A stretch of DNA of 64,000 bases from JAAZNO01 sp012798275 (GTDB taxonomy: Bacteria; Chloroflexota; Anaerolineae; B4-G1; SLSP01), in NCBI GenBank assembly GCA_035347995.1, contig DAOPQD010000006.1, positions 1 through 64,000 of the forward strand, given 5' to 3'. A program made the position numbers and the translations under genes. The notes beneath the pieces were generated by a model. That model ran no database searches, was not told where the DNA came from, and worked only from the letters and a program-made list of their open reading frames with translations. Shown here one piece after another: positions 42,001-50,138 of this stretch; within the stretch, counting starts at the first letter, position 1; every line of letters begins with the position of its first letter.

Positions 42001-43318
42001 TATGGCCGCGGCGCCGGTCGTTGATCCCCAGACAGGCGAGATCATCGTGCAACGGAATCAGGAGCTCGATGAGGAGCGGGTGGAACGGTTGGTCCGTGCG
42101 GGCATCACGGACGTGTTTGTCCGCTCGCCGATGACGTGCGAGATGGATTTTGGCATCTGCGCCATGTGTTACGGGCGCGATTTGGGCCGGGGCTCGCTGG
42201 TGCACATCGGGACGGCGGTCGGTATCATCGCGGCGCAGTCCATCGGTGAACCGGGCACGCAGTTGACGCTGCGGACATTCCACACCGGCGGGACGGCCTC
42301 TTCCGGCGGTGACATCACCAGCGGTCTGCCGCGCGTGGAAGAGCTGTTGGAAGCCCGCCGTATGCCGAAAGGCGAGGCGGAGATCTCCGATATTGCCGGC
42401 ATCGTGCACATCGTCCGTGAGGGCGATGCTCTGAAGGTCATCGTGACCCATGCGCAGCTGAAGAACGCCGTCCACGAGATCCCCGAGGATTGGGAGCTGC
42501 TGGTGGAAGACGCTGACGAGGTCAAACTGGGGCAGCTGTTGGCGCGCGGCGAGACCGAAGAGATTCGCGCCAAGGCCAGCGGCCACATCAGCCTGGAAGG
42601 TCGCACGCTCACGTTGAGCTACGAGGTGAAGGACGAGCGCGAGTATGCCATGGCGCCCTCGGTGCGCCTGCTGGTGACGGAAGGGCAGAAGGTCGAAGCG
42701 GGCGAGCAGCTGTGTGAGGGGGTGCTGAATCCGCACCGGATCCTGCAGGTTCAGGGCCGCGAGGCCGTGCAGCGCTATCTGCTGCGCGAAGTGCAGGAAG
42801 TATACCGCCGACAGGGGCCGGTCATCAATGACAAGCACTTCGAGATCATCATCCGCAAGATGCTCAGCAAGGTGATGGTGACTGAATCGGGCAGCACGGA
42901 GTTCTTGCCGGGCGACCTGGTGGATCGGGTCCGTTATGAGAAGAAGAACCGCGAGATCGTGGATCAGGGCGGGCAGCCGGCGCGCGCGCGGCAGGTGCTG
43001 TTGGGCATCACCAAGGCGGCGTTGGCGACGGATTCCTTCCTCTCGGCGGCGTCGTTCCAGCACACCATCAAGGTTTTGTCGAACGCCGCGGTGCAGGGCG
43101 ATGAGGATCCGCTCTACGGTTTGAAGGAGAATGTCATCATCGGTAAGCTGATCCCCGCCGGCACGGGATATCGCGGCGATGTGGAAGGTTCTGATGGCCC
43201 GATTGATGAGTATGAAGGCGTGGCCATCGAGAAAGAGCTCCCCAAAGGGACGTTGCTCAGCGATGAGGAAGAGGAGCCAGACTCGTTCCTGCTTACGGAT
43301 CTGCAGCGACCCTTCTGA
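39017..43318 (+). CDS. rpoC: DNA-directed RNA polymerase beta' subunit
   Basis: The 1433-residue subunit carries the N-terminal zinc site C67, C69, C82, C85; the catalytic NADFDGDQMA with D635, D637 and D639 binding Mg2+; a trigger-loop/bridge region (GASKGGFAPIAQLSGMRGLMADP-like and NLREGLTALEYFISTHGSRKGL); and the second zinc site CEMDFGICAMC. A charged, largely coiled-coil insert (about residues 150-350) separates the zinc site from the core, comparable in place to the large non-conserved insert of Thermus beta'. GGGGAA precedes ATGATG. rpoB is not upstream: the gene has its own promoter and follows queA, a separation from the usual rpoBC operon. Confidence 0.97.
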   Translation: MMNRDEVVTEARTFKMLRINLASPEAILSWSYGEVTKPETINYRRLRPEKDGLFCEAIFGPTRDYQCYCGKYKGIRYRGIICDKCNVEVTRSAVRRERMGHIVLAAPVAHIWYTRRIPSHLSILLDISKRNLDRVLYFAQYIITHVDEEARQRALKRLEEREKQGISTLDKAAQSMSADLDEQLAHYQEQQELQARALREMLEEERDARADAISKEAQRLQRRLESLMDREAPETLIFEITDTVIVEAGEIVRRSHYAALTMVAQEALDELEHEIREREQAPVRTPDAEAETLAAGIQDKLTQIREELQAKTLTVRTRYDADREELLSLAPLQFLNEARYRELRQKWGQVFKAGMGAEAVYELLGRLDLEALSEELWQEVRTGRSAQRRKKATRRLRVVEALRKSHNRPEWMILTVLPVLPPELRPMVQLDGGRFATSDLNDLYRRVINRNNRLRRLLDLGAPEVIIHNEKRMLQEAVDSLIDNSQRGKAMSRRGRRQLKSLSDLLKGKKGRFRRNLLGKRVDYSGRSVIVVGPHLKMHQCGLPKTMALELYRPFVIQRLVDYNYAANVKAAKRLIERQRPEVWEVLEEVIGDRPVLLNRAPTLHRLGIQAFEPILIEGKAIQLHPLVCAAFNADFDGDQMAVHIPLSRKAVEEARKLMLASRNILKPADGQPIIGPSKDMCMGIYYLTMDGRPTEEPPRFYTDLDEVETAYVLGKVTLHTPILVAQVYEGRPAPAEPIATTVGRALFNRIVPDPMRFINRPLSKNDLNNEIARCYRLLGPEVTVQFADDIKALGFYYATLSGVTISVYDLTIPESREAIMEAASQEVAEIERQYRRGLLTEDEEYNRVIQIWTRVREDVSRAVSDSLDPYGPIAVMAKSGASKGGFAPIAQLSGMRGLMADPSGRIIPLPIRSNLREGLTALEYFISTHGSRKGLSDTALRTADAGYLTRRLVDTAQDVIINATDCHTRRGLWIRDRKEERVADQTFGERLVGRMAAAPVVDPQTGEIIVQRNQELDEERVERLVRAGITDVFVRSPMTCEMDFGICAMCYGRDLGRGSLVHIGTAVGIIAAQSIGEPGTQLTLRTFHTGGTASSGGDITSGLPRVEELLEARRMPKGEAEISDIAGIVHIVREGDALKVIVTHAQLKNAVHEIPEDWELLVEDADEVKLGQLLARGETEEIRAKASGHISLEGRTLTLSYEVKDEREYAMAPSVRLLVTEGQKVEAGEQLCEGVLNPHRILQVQGREAVQRYLLREVQEVYRRQGPVINDKHFEIIIRKMLSKVMVTESGSTEFLPGDLVDRVRYEKKNREIVDQGGQPARARQVLLGITKAALATDSFLSAASFQHTIKVLSNAAVQGDEDPLYGLKENVIIGKLIPAGTGYRGDVEGSDGPIDEYEGVAIEKELPKGTLLSDEEEEPDSFLLTDLQRPF

Positions 43319-43361
43319 GAGGGCGCGGCGCGCATCGCGTCGGGCCACGAGACGAGGTTCC

Positions 43362-43392
43362 AAGGGGCAACATCCCATGTTGCCCCTTTTTG
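43362..43392 (+). terminator. Terminator of rpoC
   Basis: A perfect 12-bp stem AAGGGGCAACAT / ATGTTGCCCCTT with a CCC loop, followed by TTT. Confidence 0.85.
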
Positions 43393-43437
43393 CAACCCCG
43401 CGACCTGCCGTGCGTATTAGAAACGAGGGACAAAGGC

Positions 43438-44049
43438 GTGACCGAGCAAGAGTGGATCACTGCAGCCATGCACGGAGATGAACTGGCGATCAGCTGGTTG
43501 GTGGAGACTTACCAACCGGCGGTGTATGGCTTGTGTTACCGCATGTTGGGTACCTCCACCGAGGCTGAAGATGCCGCGCAGGATGTGTTGGTGAAAGCCG
43601 TGATGAGCCTGCACACTTTTGATGTGGAGCGGCCCTTCAAGCCGTGGGTGCTGCGCATCGCCGCAAACTTTTGCACGGATCGCCTGCGGCGCCGCCGTCC
43701 CGAAGTCTCCCTGGACGGGATGGGGGAGGACGGCGCCTGGGAATGGCAGGCGGGGACGGATCCCAGCCCGGAGCGGCAGTTAGAGGAGCGCGAGCGGCAA
43801 CACGCGGTACAGGCGCTGCTGGAGACCCTCGCGCCGGTGGATCGCCTGGTGGTGACGTTGTTTTACTGGCAGGATTTGTCGTATGAGGAGATCGCTGCTG
43901 TGACGCATTTGAGCGTCTCGGCGGTGAAATCGCGGCTGTTCCGGGCGCGGCGCGCGCTGGCTGAATGTTGGGCGCAGACCCAGGGGGAGGAGAGCAGCCG
44001 CTGGAATACTGGAATGCGGGAGGCGCATGATGTGGGACATGCACAGTGA
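43438..44049 (+). CDS. ECF-type RNA polymerase sigma factor
   Basis: From GTG at 43438 the protein has 203 residues: sigma region 2 (about 15-85; LVETYQPAVYGLCYRMLG, AEDAAQDVLVKA, FKPWVLRIAANFCTDRLRRR) and region 4 (about 120-180; RLVVTLFYWQDLSYEEIAAVTHLSVSAVKSRLFRARRAL). Region 3 is lacking, as in ECF sigmas. The anti-sigma gene overlaps its 3' end by 23 bp. Target promoters are unknown; the downstream bactofilin-like membrane gene (45456) is a candidate only by proximity, since about 900 bp of repeats separates them. Confidence 0.92.
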   Translation: MTEQEWITAAMHGDELAISWLVETYQPAVYGLCYRMLGTSTEAEDAAQDVLVKAVMSLHTFDVERPFKPWVLRIAANFCTDRLRRRRPEVSLDGMGEDGAWEWQAGTDPSPERQLEERERQHAVQALLETLAPVDRLVVTLFYWQDLSYEEIAAVTHLSVSAVKSRLFRARRALAECWAQTQGEESSRWNTGMREAHDVGHAQ

Positions 44050-44563
44050 GGGATGGTGGATCAAGGTACTGGATGGCGAGTTGACCTCGGAAGAACAGGC
44101 TGATTGGGAGCAGCACCTGCGCGACTGCGCGCGTTGCCGTGCGGATTGGGAAGCCCTGGCCCGGCTGGACACGGCGTTGCGTCGGGCGCTGCTGCCCGCC
44201 CCGCCGGTGGGTCTGGCGCTCAAGACCACGGCGCAGGCGGCGGCCAGCTACCGACGGCGGCGGTCGTGGCTGCTGCTGGGGGTGGTGGCGTTGACGGTGT
44301 TGCTCGGCGCGGCGGGTATGGTGGCCTTGGGGATAGCGTACTGGGACTTCAACCGCATTCTCGCCGTGATGCTGTTCTCCAGGGAAGTGCTGTTCGAGGC
44401 CTTGATCCAGACGTTGGTGGGGCTGATGGCGGCAGGGCACTCCTTCTCGCTGTTGGCGCTGGCACTGGCGGCAGCGTTGCTGGCCCTGTTCATGCCCCAT
44501 GGCGTGCTGGCCACGATCACCATGGTGATGCTGCGGCGGCAGCGTGAAGCGATCTCGGCATAA
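44027..44563 (+). CDS. Zinc-finger anti-sigma factor, membrane bound
   Basis: The 178-residue protein has an N-terminal anti-sigma domain with HLRDCARCRADW (the HxxxCxxC zinc motif, about residues 29-40), then a basic stretch and three hydrophobic segments (about 83-105, 115-135, 138-160). It should hold the co-encoded ECF sigma factor at the membrane until a signal releases it. GGGAGG precedes the ATG; the 23-bp overlap with the sigma gene implies coupled translation. Confidence 0.88.
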   Translation: MMWDMHSEGWWIKVLDGELTSEEQADWEQHLRDCARCRADWEALARLDTALRRALLPAPPVGLALKTTAQAAASYRRRRSWLLLGVVALTVLLGAAGMVALGIAYWDFNRILAVMLFSREVLFEALIQTLVGLMAAGHSFSLLALALAAALLALFMPHGVLATITMVMLRRQREAISA

Positions 44564-44663
44564 GTGGGTGACGACATTTTGTTCGTGGAATTCTGACGGA
44601 GGCGCCGGTTGGAGGAAAAAGTGGCTGGCTTTAGCGCGGAGAGGATCTGCACGAAAAATCCGT

Positions 44664-44693
44664 GCGCCGGCGACGCAAGCGGGCGTCGGCGCA
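44664..44693 (+). terminator. Imperfect hairpin after the sigma/anti-sigma operon
   Basis: TGCGCCGGCGACGC pairs imperfectly (3-nt bulge) with GCGTCGGCGCA and is followed by ACTTT. A weak terminator candidate, 100 bp after the stop. Confidence 0.35.
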
Positions 44694-44723
44694 ACTTTGA
44701 GCGCTTCAGAACGTAGAAGTAAG

Positions 44724-44770
44724 AAGGAGACGCCATGTGTTGGCGCACATCATCCAAGGATGAAAATGTG
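44724..44770 (-). repeat. REP-like dispersed repeat copy
   Basis: Reverse-oriented copy of the element at 1-75 (AGACGCCATGTGTTGGCGCA start), interrupted at its right end by the MITE-like copy at 44773. Confidence 0.75.
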
Positions 44771-44772
44771 CG

Positions 44773-45072
44773 GTAACTGTTCAGCCTGGCGTCAGGTAGC
44801 TAGACGGCGATGGATGAACCTTTGTGAACTGTAGCTTTTGCCCCACCCCCTGCCCCCTCCCCAACGGCGTCTGCGCCGTTGGGGAGGGGGAGAAAAAAAT
44901 TGGGGCTTTGCAGGCGGGCGTAGCCCGCCTGCAAAGCCCCACAAAAAAAGTTCCCCTTCCCCCCGCGCTGCGCGGGGGGAAGGGGCCAGGGGATAGGGGG
45001 CAAAAGTTGATTCTCAATCTTCAGCAATCACCAGGAAATCTTGCGTTTTTTAGTCAGTGGCTGAACAGTTAC
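44773..45072 (-). mobile_element. MITE-like element, copy 2 (300 bp, inverted)
   Basis: It has perfect terminal inverted repeats GTAACTGTTCAGCC / GGCTGAACAGTTAC, extendable by one G/C pair. The same three hairpins occur as in copies 1 and 3 but in opposite order. It is inserted into a REP-like repeat: 44724-44770 breaks off at its left border. No open reading frame of its own is credible. Confidence 0.8.
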
Positions 45073-45444
45073 CCTGTGAGCCATAGCCCGTGAGCAGAGG
45101 CTGCAACAGCTCACCGCTGCGGCTGGGGATGGAATCCCCAGCCTGACAGGAGCCAACCGCGCTGAAGCGCGTTGTTTGAGGACGTAACAGCCCCGGGGGC
45201 CAGGAATTTCTCATCTGATTCGTGAAATTCGTGTTCATTCGGGGCCATTTTTGCAGGAGACGCCAGGTGCTGGCGCACCTCATCCAAGGCTGAAAATGTG
45301 AGTCGTGAGCAGCGACGGCGACGGCTTACGGGTTCGACACGAGCCACCCACGCTGAAGCGCGTTGTTTGAGAGCGTAGCAGCCCGGGGGTAAGAAATTTC
45401 TGATCTGATTCGTGAAATTCGTGCCCATTCGGGGCCATTTTCGA
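45073..45444. repeat. Tandem block of REP-like repeats
   Basis: Two units of about 105 bp (45150-45255 and 45341-45444) share GCTGAAGCGCGTTGTTTGAG and GATTCGTGAAATTCGTG.. GGGGCCATTTT, with 191 bp from start to start. Between them lies a reverse copy of the element at 1-75 (45255-45317). The hairpin GGCTGGGGAT / ATCCCCAGCC precedes the first unit at about 45121. The block reaches to just before the ribosome-binding site of the next gene. Confidence 0.8.
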
Positions 45445-45455
45445 AGGAGGTAGTG

Positions 45456-46664
45456 ATGTTGAAGCGCGTGATTTTCGCAAGTATGGCGGCTTTGTTGCTG
45501 CTGACAGCAGCGTCCCCCGTCTGGGCCGCACAGGGAGGGACGGGCGGGGTTCATTTCGGACCCTACACTCTGGCGCCGGGCGATAGCATCACCGGCGACC
45601 TGGTGGTTTTCGGGCCGGTGACGTTGGGCCAGGGGTCGAGCCTTACCGGCGATCTGACCACTTTTGGCGCATTGGAGATACGTGAAGAGGCCACCGTCCG
45701 TGGCGACGTCGCGGTGTTCGGCGCGGCGGATATCGCCGGAACGGTGGAGGGTGACGTCTTCTCCGCCGGGGAGTTGCGTTTGGGCAGCACGGCGCACATC
45801 CAGGGCGATGTGTCCTCAACGGGGGCAGTGGTCCAGGAGGAGGGCGCGGTCGTCGAGGGTGAAATCCAGAAGGTGGAGCGCATTCAGGGTTTCAACTGGA
45901 ATTACCGGTTTGGACCGAGCATGTTTGATAATGGCGATGGGCCGGAGCCACCCATCAGCGGGACGCAACCTTCACAGCCGCTATGGCTGCAGGCGCTGTG
46001 GAAAGTGGTGCGCAGTGTGTTGACAATTGTGGTGTTGGGGCTGTTCGCGCTTTTCTTCGTGAGCCTCTGGCCTCAACACGTAGGGCGTGTGGCGGAGACG
46101 ATCATGAATGTGCCGCTGCCCGCGTTTGGAGTGGGGCTGTTGGTCTTCATCGGCGCGGCCTTGGTGCTGCTGATCCTGGTGATCACTATCTGCCTGAGCC
46201 CGTTGGCGGTGGTCGGCGCTCTCATCGTGGGCGTGGGGGCGGCGTTGGGATGGGTGGCGCTGGGCTCGGTGCTCGGCGAGCGCGTGCTGCACGGGATTTT
46301 CAAGGTGGAGCAGGCATCGCCTGTGGCGACGGCCGTGCTGGGCACTGTCTTGCTCACGATATTGGCGGTGCTCGTGCAGGTGACGTGGGACTGGCTGCCC
46401 CTCATCTTGATCTGGCCGTTGATCGCGCTGGGGGTCGGTGCGGTCACGCTGACGCAGTTTGGGACGCGGCCCTATGCGGCGACGGGTGCGGCGCTCCCGC
46501 CCGCGGCGCCGCCGGCAATCCCTTCGCGCCGCCCCGTCGCGCCGGTCAGCCCGGCTTCGCCGGCGCCGGCTCCCGTCGCACCGGCAGCGCCTGAGGCACC
46601 TGAGGTACCTGAGGCACCTGACGCAGAGGTTCTGCCCTCACCTTTGGGCGAGGATGCTCCCTGA
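45456..46664 (+). CDS. Exported bactofilin-like (polymer-forming) domain membrane protein
   Basis: The 402-residue precursor has a signal peptide (cleavage near VWAAQ), a bactofilin-like beta-helix of short repeats (about 30-140; SITGDLVVFGPVTLGQ, TVRGDVAVFGAADIAG, IQGDVSST), then four or five membrane segments (about 185-330) and a C-terminal Pro/Ala/Glu-rich tail (about 345-402). Bactofilins normally polymerise in the cytoplasm; a signal peptide and membrane part suggest this member acts at or outside the membrane. AAGGAGG lies 5 nt before the ATG at 45456. It has no obvious own promoter because the upstream region is repeats. Confidence 0.82.
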   Translation: MLKRVIFASMAALLLLTAASPVWAAQGGTGGVHFGPYTLAPGDSITGDLVVFGPVTLGQGSSLTGDLTTFGALEIREEATVRGDVAVFGAADIAGTVEGDVFSAGELRLGSTAHIQGDVSSTGAVVQEEGAVVEGEIQKVERIQGFNWNYRFGPSMFDNGDGPEPPISGTQPSQPLWLQALWKVVRSVLTIVVLGLFALFFVSLWPQHVGRVAETIMNVPLPAFGVGLLVFIGAALVLLILVITICLSPLAVVGALIVGVGAALGWVALGSVLGERVLHGIFKVEQASPVATAVLGTVLLTILAVLVQVTWDWLPLILIWPLIALGVGAVTLTQFGTRPYAATGAALPPAAPPAIPSRRPVAPVSPASPAPAPVAPAAPEAPEVPEAPDAEVLPSPLGEDAP

Positions 46665-46687
46665 GATAAACGGTGGATAACGGACAA

Positions 46688-46729
46688 GAGACGGCGCCGG
46701 GGGAATGTCCCTTCGGCGCCGTCTCGTTT
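46688..46729. terminator. Bidirectional terminator
   Basis: A perfect 12-bp stem GAGACGGCGCCG / CGGCGCCGTCTC with a 14-nt loop between the convergent bactofilin-like gene and pgm genes. Confidence 0.7.
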
Positions 46730-46747
46730 GGTGATGAAGCGCTATGG

Positions 46748-48400
46748 CTATGCCACACCCGCCGCGACGAAGGCGGCGTTGACGATGGCGCGCGCTTCTT
46801 CCTGAATCTGGCGCAGGTGTTCCGGCCCGCGGAAGCTTTCGGCGTAAATCTTATAGACGTCCTCGGTGCCGGAGGGACGGGCGGCAAACCACCCCTGCGC
46901 GGTGACGACCTTCAGCCCGCCGATGGGGGCGTTGTTCCCCGGCGCGCGGGTGAGCTTGGCGAGGATGGGGTCGCCTGCCAGCGTCTCCGCCTGCACCAGC
47001 TCCGGCGAGAGGTCCTTCAGGACAGCGCGTTGAGGCGCGGAGGCGGGCGCGTCAATGCGCTCGTAGCAGGGGCTGCCGAACAGGGCTTCCAGGTCGCGGT
47101 AGTGTTCACCCGGATCCTTGCCGGTGACGGCGGTGATCTCCGCCGCCAGCAGGTCGAGGATGATGCCGTCTTTGTCGGTCGTCCAGACGGTGCCATCCTG
47201 CCGCAGGAACGAGGCGCCGGCGCTCTCTTCCCCGCCGAAGCCAAAGGAGCCGTCTACCAGCCCTTCGACGAACCACTTGAAGCCGACGGGGGTCTCGCAC
47301 AGGCGCCGCCTGAGATGCGCGGCGACGCGATCAATCATGGAGCTGGAGACGAGGGTCTTGCCGATGGCCGCGTCGGGGCGCCAGCCAGGGCGATGCTGGA
47401 ACAGATAGGAGATGGCGACGGCGAGGTAGTGATTGGGGTTCAGCAGGCCCGCGCTGGGCGTGACGATGCCATGCCGGTCGTAGTCGGGGTCGTTGGCGAA
47501 GGCGATGTCGAAGCGGTCTTTGAGGCTGATGAGGCTCGCCATGGCGTAAGGCGAGGAGCAATCCATGCGGATCTTGCCGTCCCAATCCACGGTCATGAAG
47601 GCGAAGGTGGGATCCACATAGGGATTGACGATTTCCAGGTTCAGCCGATAGGTTTCGGCGATGCGGGGCCAGAAGGCAATGCCCGCTCCGCCCAGGGGGT
47701 CCACGCCGATTTTCAGGCCGGCGGCCGCGATGGCCTCCATGGCCACGACGTTGCGCAGGTCTTCCACGTAGGGCGTGATGTAATCATACGGATGGGTCGT
47801 TTCCGCCTTGAGGGCGCGTTCGAAGGGCATACGGCGCACGGCGTGCAGCCCATCGGCGATGATGGCATTGGCGCGCGCCTGGATGAGGCCCGTGATTTCG
47901 GGGTCCGCCGGCCCGCCGCTGGGCGGATTGTACTTGAAGCCGCCATCGGTGGGCGGATTGTGCGATGGTGTGATGACCACCCCGTCCGCGAGGAGCCCCG
48001 GATGGGCCCGGTTGAAGCTGAGAATGGCGTGGGAGATGACGGGGGTGGGGGTGTAGCCCAATCCTTCCTGAAACATGATGTCGAGGCCGTTGGCGGCGAA
48101 GACTTCGACGGCGGAAATGAAGGCGGGTTCGGAGAGGGCGTGCGTGTCCATGCCGATGAAGAGCGGCCCGGTGATGCCTTGTGTCTGCCGGTACTCGGCG
48201 ATCGCCTGGCTGATCGCCAGCACGTGGTCTTCATTGAAGCTGTGTTTGAAGGAAATGCCGCGATGGCCCGACGTGCCGAAAGCGACCCGTTCCAACGGCT
48301 CAGCGGGATCGGGATGATAGGCGTAATACGCCGCTACCAGTCGCGGGATATTGGCGAGCATGTCGGGGGGCGCCGGTTTTCCTGCTAGCGGATGTGCCAT
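46748..48400 (-). CDS. pgm: Phosphoglucomutase, alpha-D-glucose phosphate-specific
   Basis: The 550-residue enzyme interconverts glucose 1- and 6-phosphate. It has FGTSGHRG, the phosphoserine loop ITPSHNPPTDGG, the metal loop NDPDYDRHG, the sugar loop GGEESAG and the phosphate-binding loop ARPSGTEDVYK. These and the length match the Escherichia coli Pgm type. It lies downstream of and on the same strand as the transglutaminase-like gene, 43 bp after its stop. With malQ it would feed maltodextrin-derived glucose 1-phosphate into glycolysis. Confidence 0.96.
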   Translation of the reverse strand: MAHPLAGKPAPPDMLANIPRLVAAYYAYHPDPAEPLERVAFGTSGHRGISFKHSFNEDHVLAISQAIAEYRQTQGITGPLFIGMDTHALSEPAFISAVEVFAANGLDIMFQEGLGYTPTPVISHAILSFNRAHPGLLADGVVITPSHNPPTDGGFKYNPPSGGPADPEITGLIQARANAIIADGLHAVRRMPFERALKAETTHPYDYITPYVEDLRNVVAMEAIAAAGLKIGVDPLGGAGIAFWPRIAETYRLNLEIVNPYVDPTFAFMTVDWDGKIRMDCSSPYAMASLISLKDRFDIAFANDPDYDRHGIVTPSAGLLNPNHYLAVAISYLFQHRPGWRPDAAIGKTLVSSSMIDRVAAHLRRRLCETPVGFKWFVEGLVDGSFGFGGEESAGASFLRQDGTVWTTDKDGIILDLLAAEITAVTGKDPGEHYRDLEALFGSPCYERIDAPASAPQRAVLKDLSPELVQAETLAGDPILAKLTRAPGNNAPIGGLKVVTAQGWFAARPSGTEDVYKIYAESFRGPEHLRQIQEEARAIVNAAFVAAGVA

Positions 48401-48443
48401 GATGCTGTTCTCCTTTCATGTGATGATGGCGGGTGACCTTCAG

Positions 48444-49100
48444 TCAGTTCTCCTCCGTGCGGGGGCGATACAGTCCGGCGGGATTGACGACGAGCATTCC
48501 CGCCCGATAGCTGAGGGGATCCACCGGTTCCAGCCGCGCCGCCATTTCCGGGGTGAGGAGGGGGATCGGTTTGAGGCGATAGAAGCGCTGTTCGATGATG
48601 GCGACGCCGCGCTCATCCCACATCCAGGGGATGGAATCGAAGCGGCTCAGGTCGAAGAGGCGGGTGTAGGCGCGGAGGGTTTTCTTTCCATTGACGTTGA
48701 AATAGGCCTCGAAGTAGGAGAGCACGAGTTCGCGGGGGGTGCGGTAGATCGGTTCGCGGTAGCGCAATCCCACGAAGTTGGACTTGGCCACGGCACCGAA
48801 ACAGCCCTGCTCCTTGAAGAGGGCGAGCACGTGATCGTCGTCCGTCCCCGGTTCAGGCATCATATCGAGGAGCAAGGGGGGATAGCCCAGGCGGCGCAGC
48901 GCGGTGGCGGCGAAGAGGCCACCGTCGAGGCAGTGGGCAATACGATCGCGCATCACATGCAGCGGACAGCGGGTCCGTTCCTCCGCACTGTAGGGCGTCG
49001 CATCCAGATATGCCTGGATGGCGGCGGGGCTGTGGAGGCCACGAAAGATTTGCAATTCTTCAGGCGTGAGCCGGGCTTCAAATTGGGCCAAGCTGTCCAT
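48444..49100 (-). CDS. Transglutaminase-like superfamily protein (putative)
   Basis: The 218-residue protein contains RIAHCLDGGLFAATALRRLG (Cys as candidate nucleophile at the start of a helix), DDDHVLALFK (His) and VAKSNFVGLRYREP (Asn/Asp), in the order of the transglutaminase/cysteine protease triad. No signal peptide. The frame is open upstream to 49154 but that part lies in a MITE-like element, so ATG at 49100 is chosen although its ribosome-binding site is weak. The MITE-like element ends 35 nt upstream and may have displaced the promoter. Substrate unknown. Confidence 0.65.
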   Translation of the reverse strand: MDSLAQFEARLTPEELQIFRGLHSPAAIQAYLDATPYSAEERTRCPLHVMRDRIAHCLDGGLFAATALRRLGYPPLLLDMMPEPGTDDDHVLALFKEQGCFGAVAKSNFVGLRYREPIYRTPRELVLSYFEAYFNVNGKKTLRAYTRLFDLSRFDSIPWMWDERGVAIIEQRFYRLKPIPLLTPEMAARLEPVDPLSYRAGMLVVNPAGLYRPRTEEN

Positions 49101-49135
49101 ACGTTTGCTATTTTTCACATAGTGGAAGTCTTTTT

Positions 49136-49445
49136 GTAACTGTTCAGCCACCAACTAAGAAACGGCATAGATTTTCGAGCAATTGCTGAAGATTGAGAAT
49201 TAAATCCTGTTATACACACAATTTCTTGCCCCCTATCCCCTGCCCCCGCGCTACGGGGGCAGGGGAACTTTTTTTTGTGGGGTTTTGCAGGCGGGCGCCG
49301 CCCGCCTGCAAAACCCCTTATTTTTCTCCCCCTCTCCAGCCGCATATGCGTCGCTGGGGAGGGGGCAGAGGGTGGAGCGAAAGCTACGGATTACAAAGGT
49401 TCGTTCATTGTCATCTGGGTAGTTGGCGCCAGGCGGAGCAGTTAC
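49136..49445 (+). mobile_element. MITE-like element, copy 3 (310 bp)
   Basis: The left end GTAACTGTTCAGCC and right end GGCGGAGCAGTTAC are the terminal inverted repeats. It is flanked by CTTTTT on both sides, a possible 6-bp target-site duplication. The internal hairpins are as in copy 1. Confidence 0.8.
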
Positions 49446-49560
49446 CTTTTTCTTATTGTATCATGGCCGCCCGCTCGCGCAATTGGCCGTTCTGCGTCGC
49501 GTCATAGCGCCAGGAGGGGACATTTTCCGTCCGGCGGAGGCGCTGGGGAAAAAGGCGGAC

Positions 49561-49874
49561 TCACTCGTGCTTCCCGAAATACTTGAAGAAGAGCTCTTGG
49601 GAGAGCCGGGCGCCTTCGGGTGTGACCTCCACGGACGCCGATTGCCCGTGGGGGTCGCCGATGTAGCCTTTCTGGTGCAGCCGATCCATGGCCTGCCAAT
49701 TCAACCCTTTCCAGGCGTGAACGCCGTATTGGTCGCGCGAGGTCGTGAGATAGAGCAGCGCCAGGATCATCTCGTCTACTTTGTCCCACTTGCGGCGTGA
49801 TGTTGAGGAATGCCCGTCGCGTGATAGAGCAGCGCCAGGATCATCTCGTCTACTTTGTCTGCGTCGTATTCCAT
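49561..49874 (-). pseudogene. DUF6429-family gene broken by a 74-bp tandem duplication
   Basis: From ATG at 49874 (AAGGAG upstream) the frame reads MEYDADKVDEMILALLYHATG and stops at TAG after 32 residues. A second copy of DKVDEMILALLYLTT begins 74 nt later in another frame and runs on through HAWKGLNWQAMDRLHQKGY to 49561, matching DUF6429 proteins of about 75-80 residues. A 36-bp perfect repeat (49750-49785 and 49824-49859) marks the duplication; 74 is not a multiple of 3, so the normal start no longer reads into the body. An internal ATG (MILALLYL..) could still give a shorter 69-residue product. Function of the family is unknown. Confidence 0.7.
49750..49859. repeat. 36-bp direct repeat inside the DUF6429 gene
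   Basis: Copies at 49750-49785 and 49824-49859 are identical over 36 bp and offset by 74 bp. Confidence 0.9.
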
Positions 49875-50057
49875 TGCGCTCTCCTTGTGTGAGGTAAAAG
49901 CATCGTCGGTGACGCTTTTATTTGCCCTGGCGGCTCGCCACTGGACGCCGGCCCTTGAGCCATGAGGGCGCGCGGCGGCTGTCTGCAGGCTCGCTTATGG
50001 GCAGAGCGCGCCGGGTGCTTCGGGGACCATTATCCTCATTTTGGGTGGGAAGGCAAA

Positions 50058-50098
50058 CCCACAGGGTCTGTCGGACTGACCCGGACAGACCCTGTGGG
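50058..50098 (-). terminator. Long perfect hairpin after the beta-helix lipoprotein gene
   Basis: A 15-bp perfect stem CCCACAGGGTCTGTC / GACAGACCCTGTGGG with an 11-nt loop, followed by TTTGCC on the minus strand, 40 bp after the stop. Confidence 0.55.
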
Positions 50099-50138
50099 AT
50101 GGCGCAGCGGAGACGCTGCTGCCGTGCCGCGCCTGGCG

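Noticed and set aside
39290..43378. A 1362-codon open frame on the minus strand opposite rpoC
   Set aside because: It is exactly antisense to a certain gene, is low in recognisable motifs, rich in Arg, His and Gln, and is a usual by-product of GC-rich codon bias.
46673..48388. A 571-codon open frame opposite pgm
   Set aside because: Shadow of pgm in another frame, composition typical of antisense frames, no motif.
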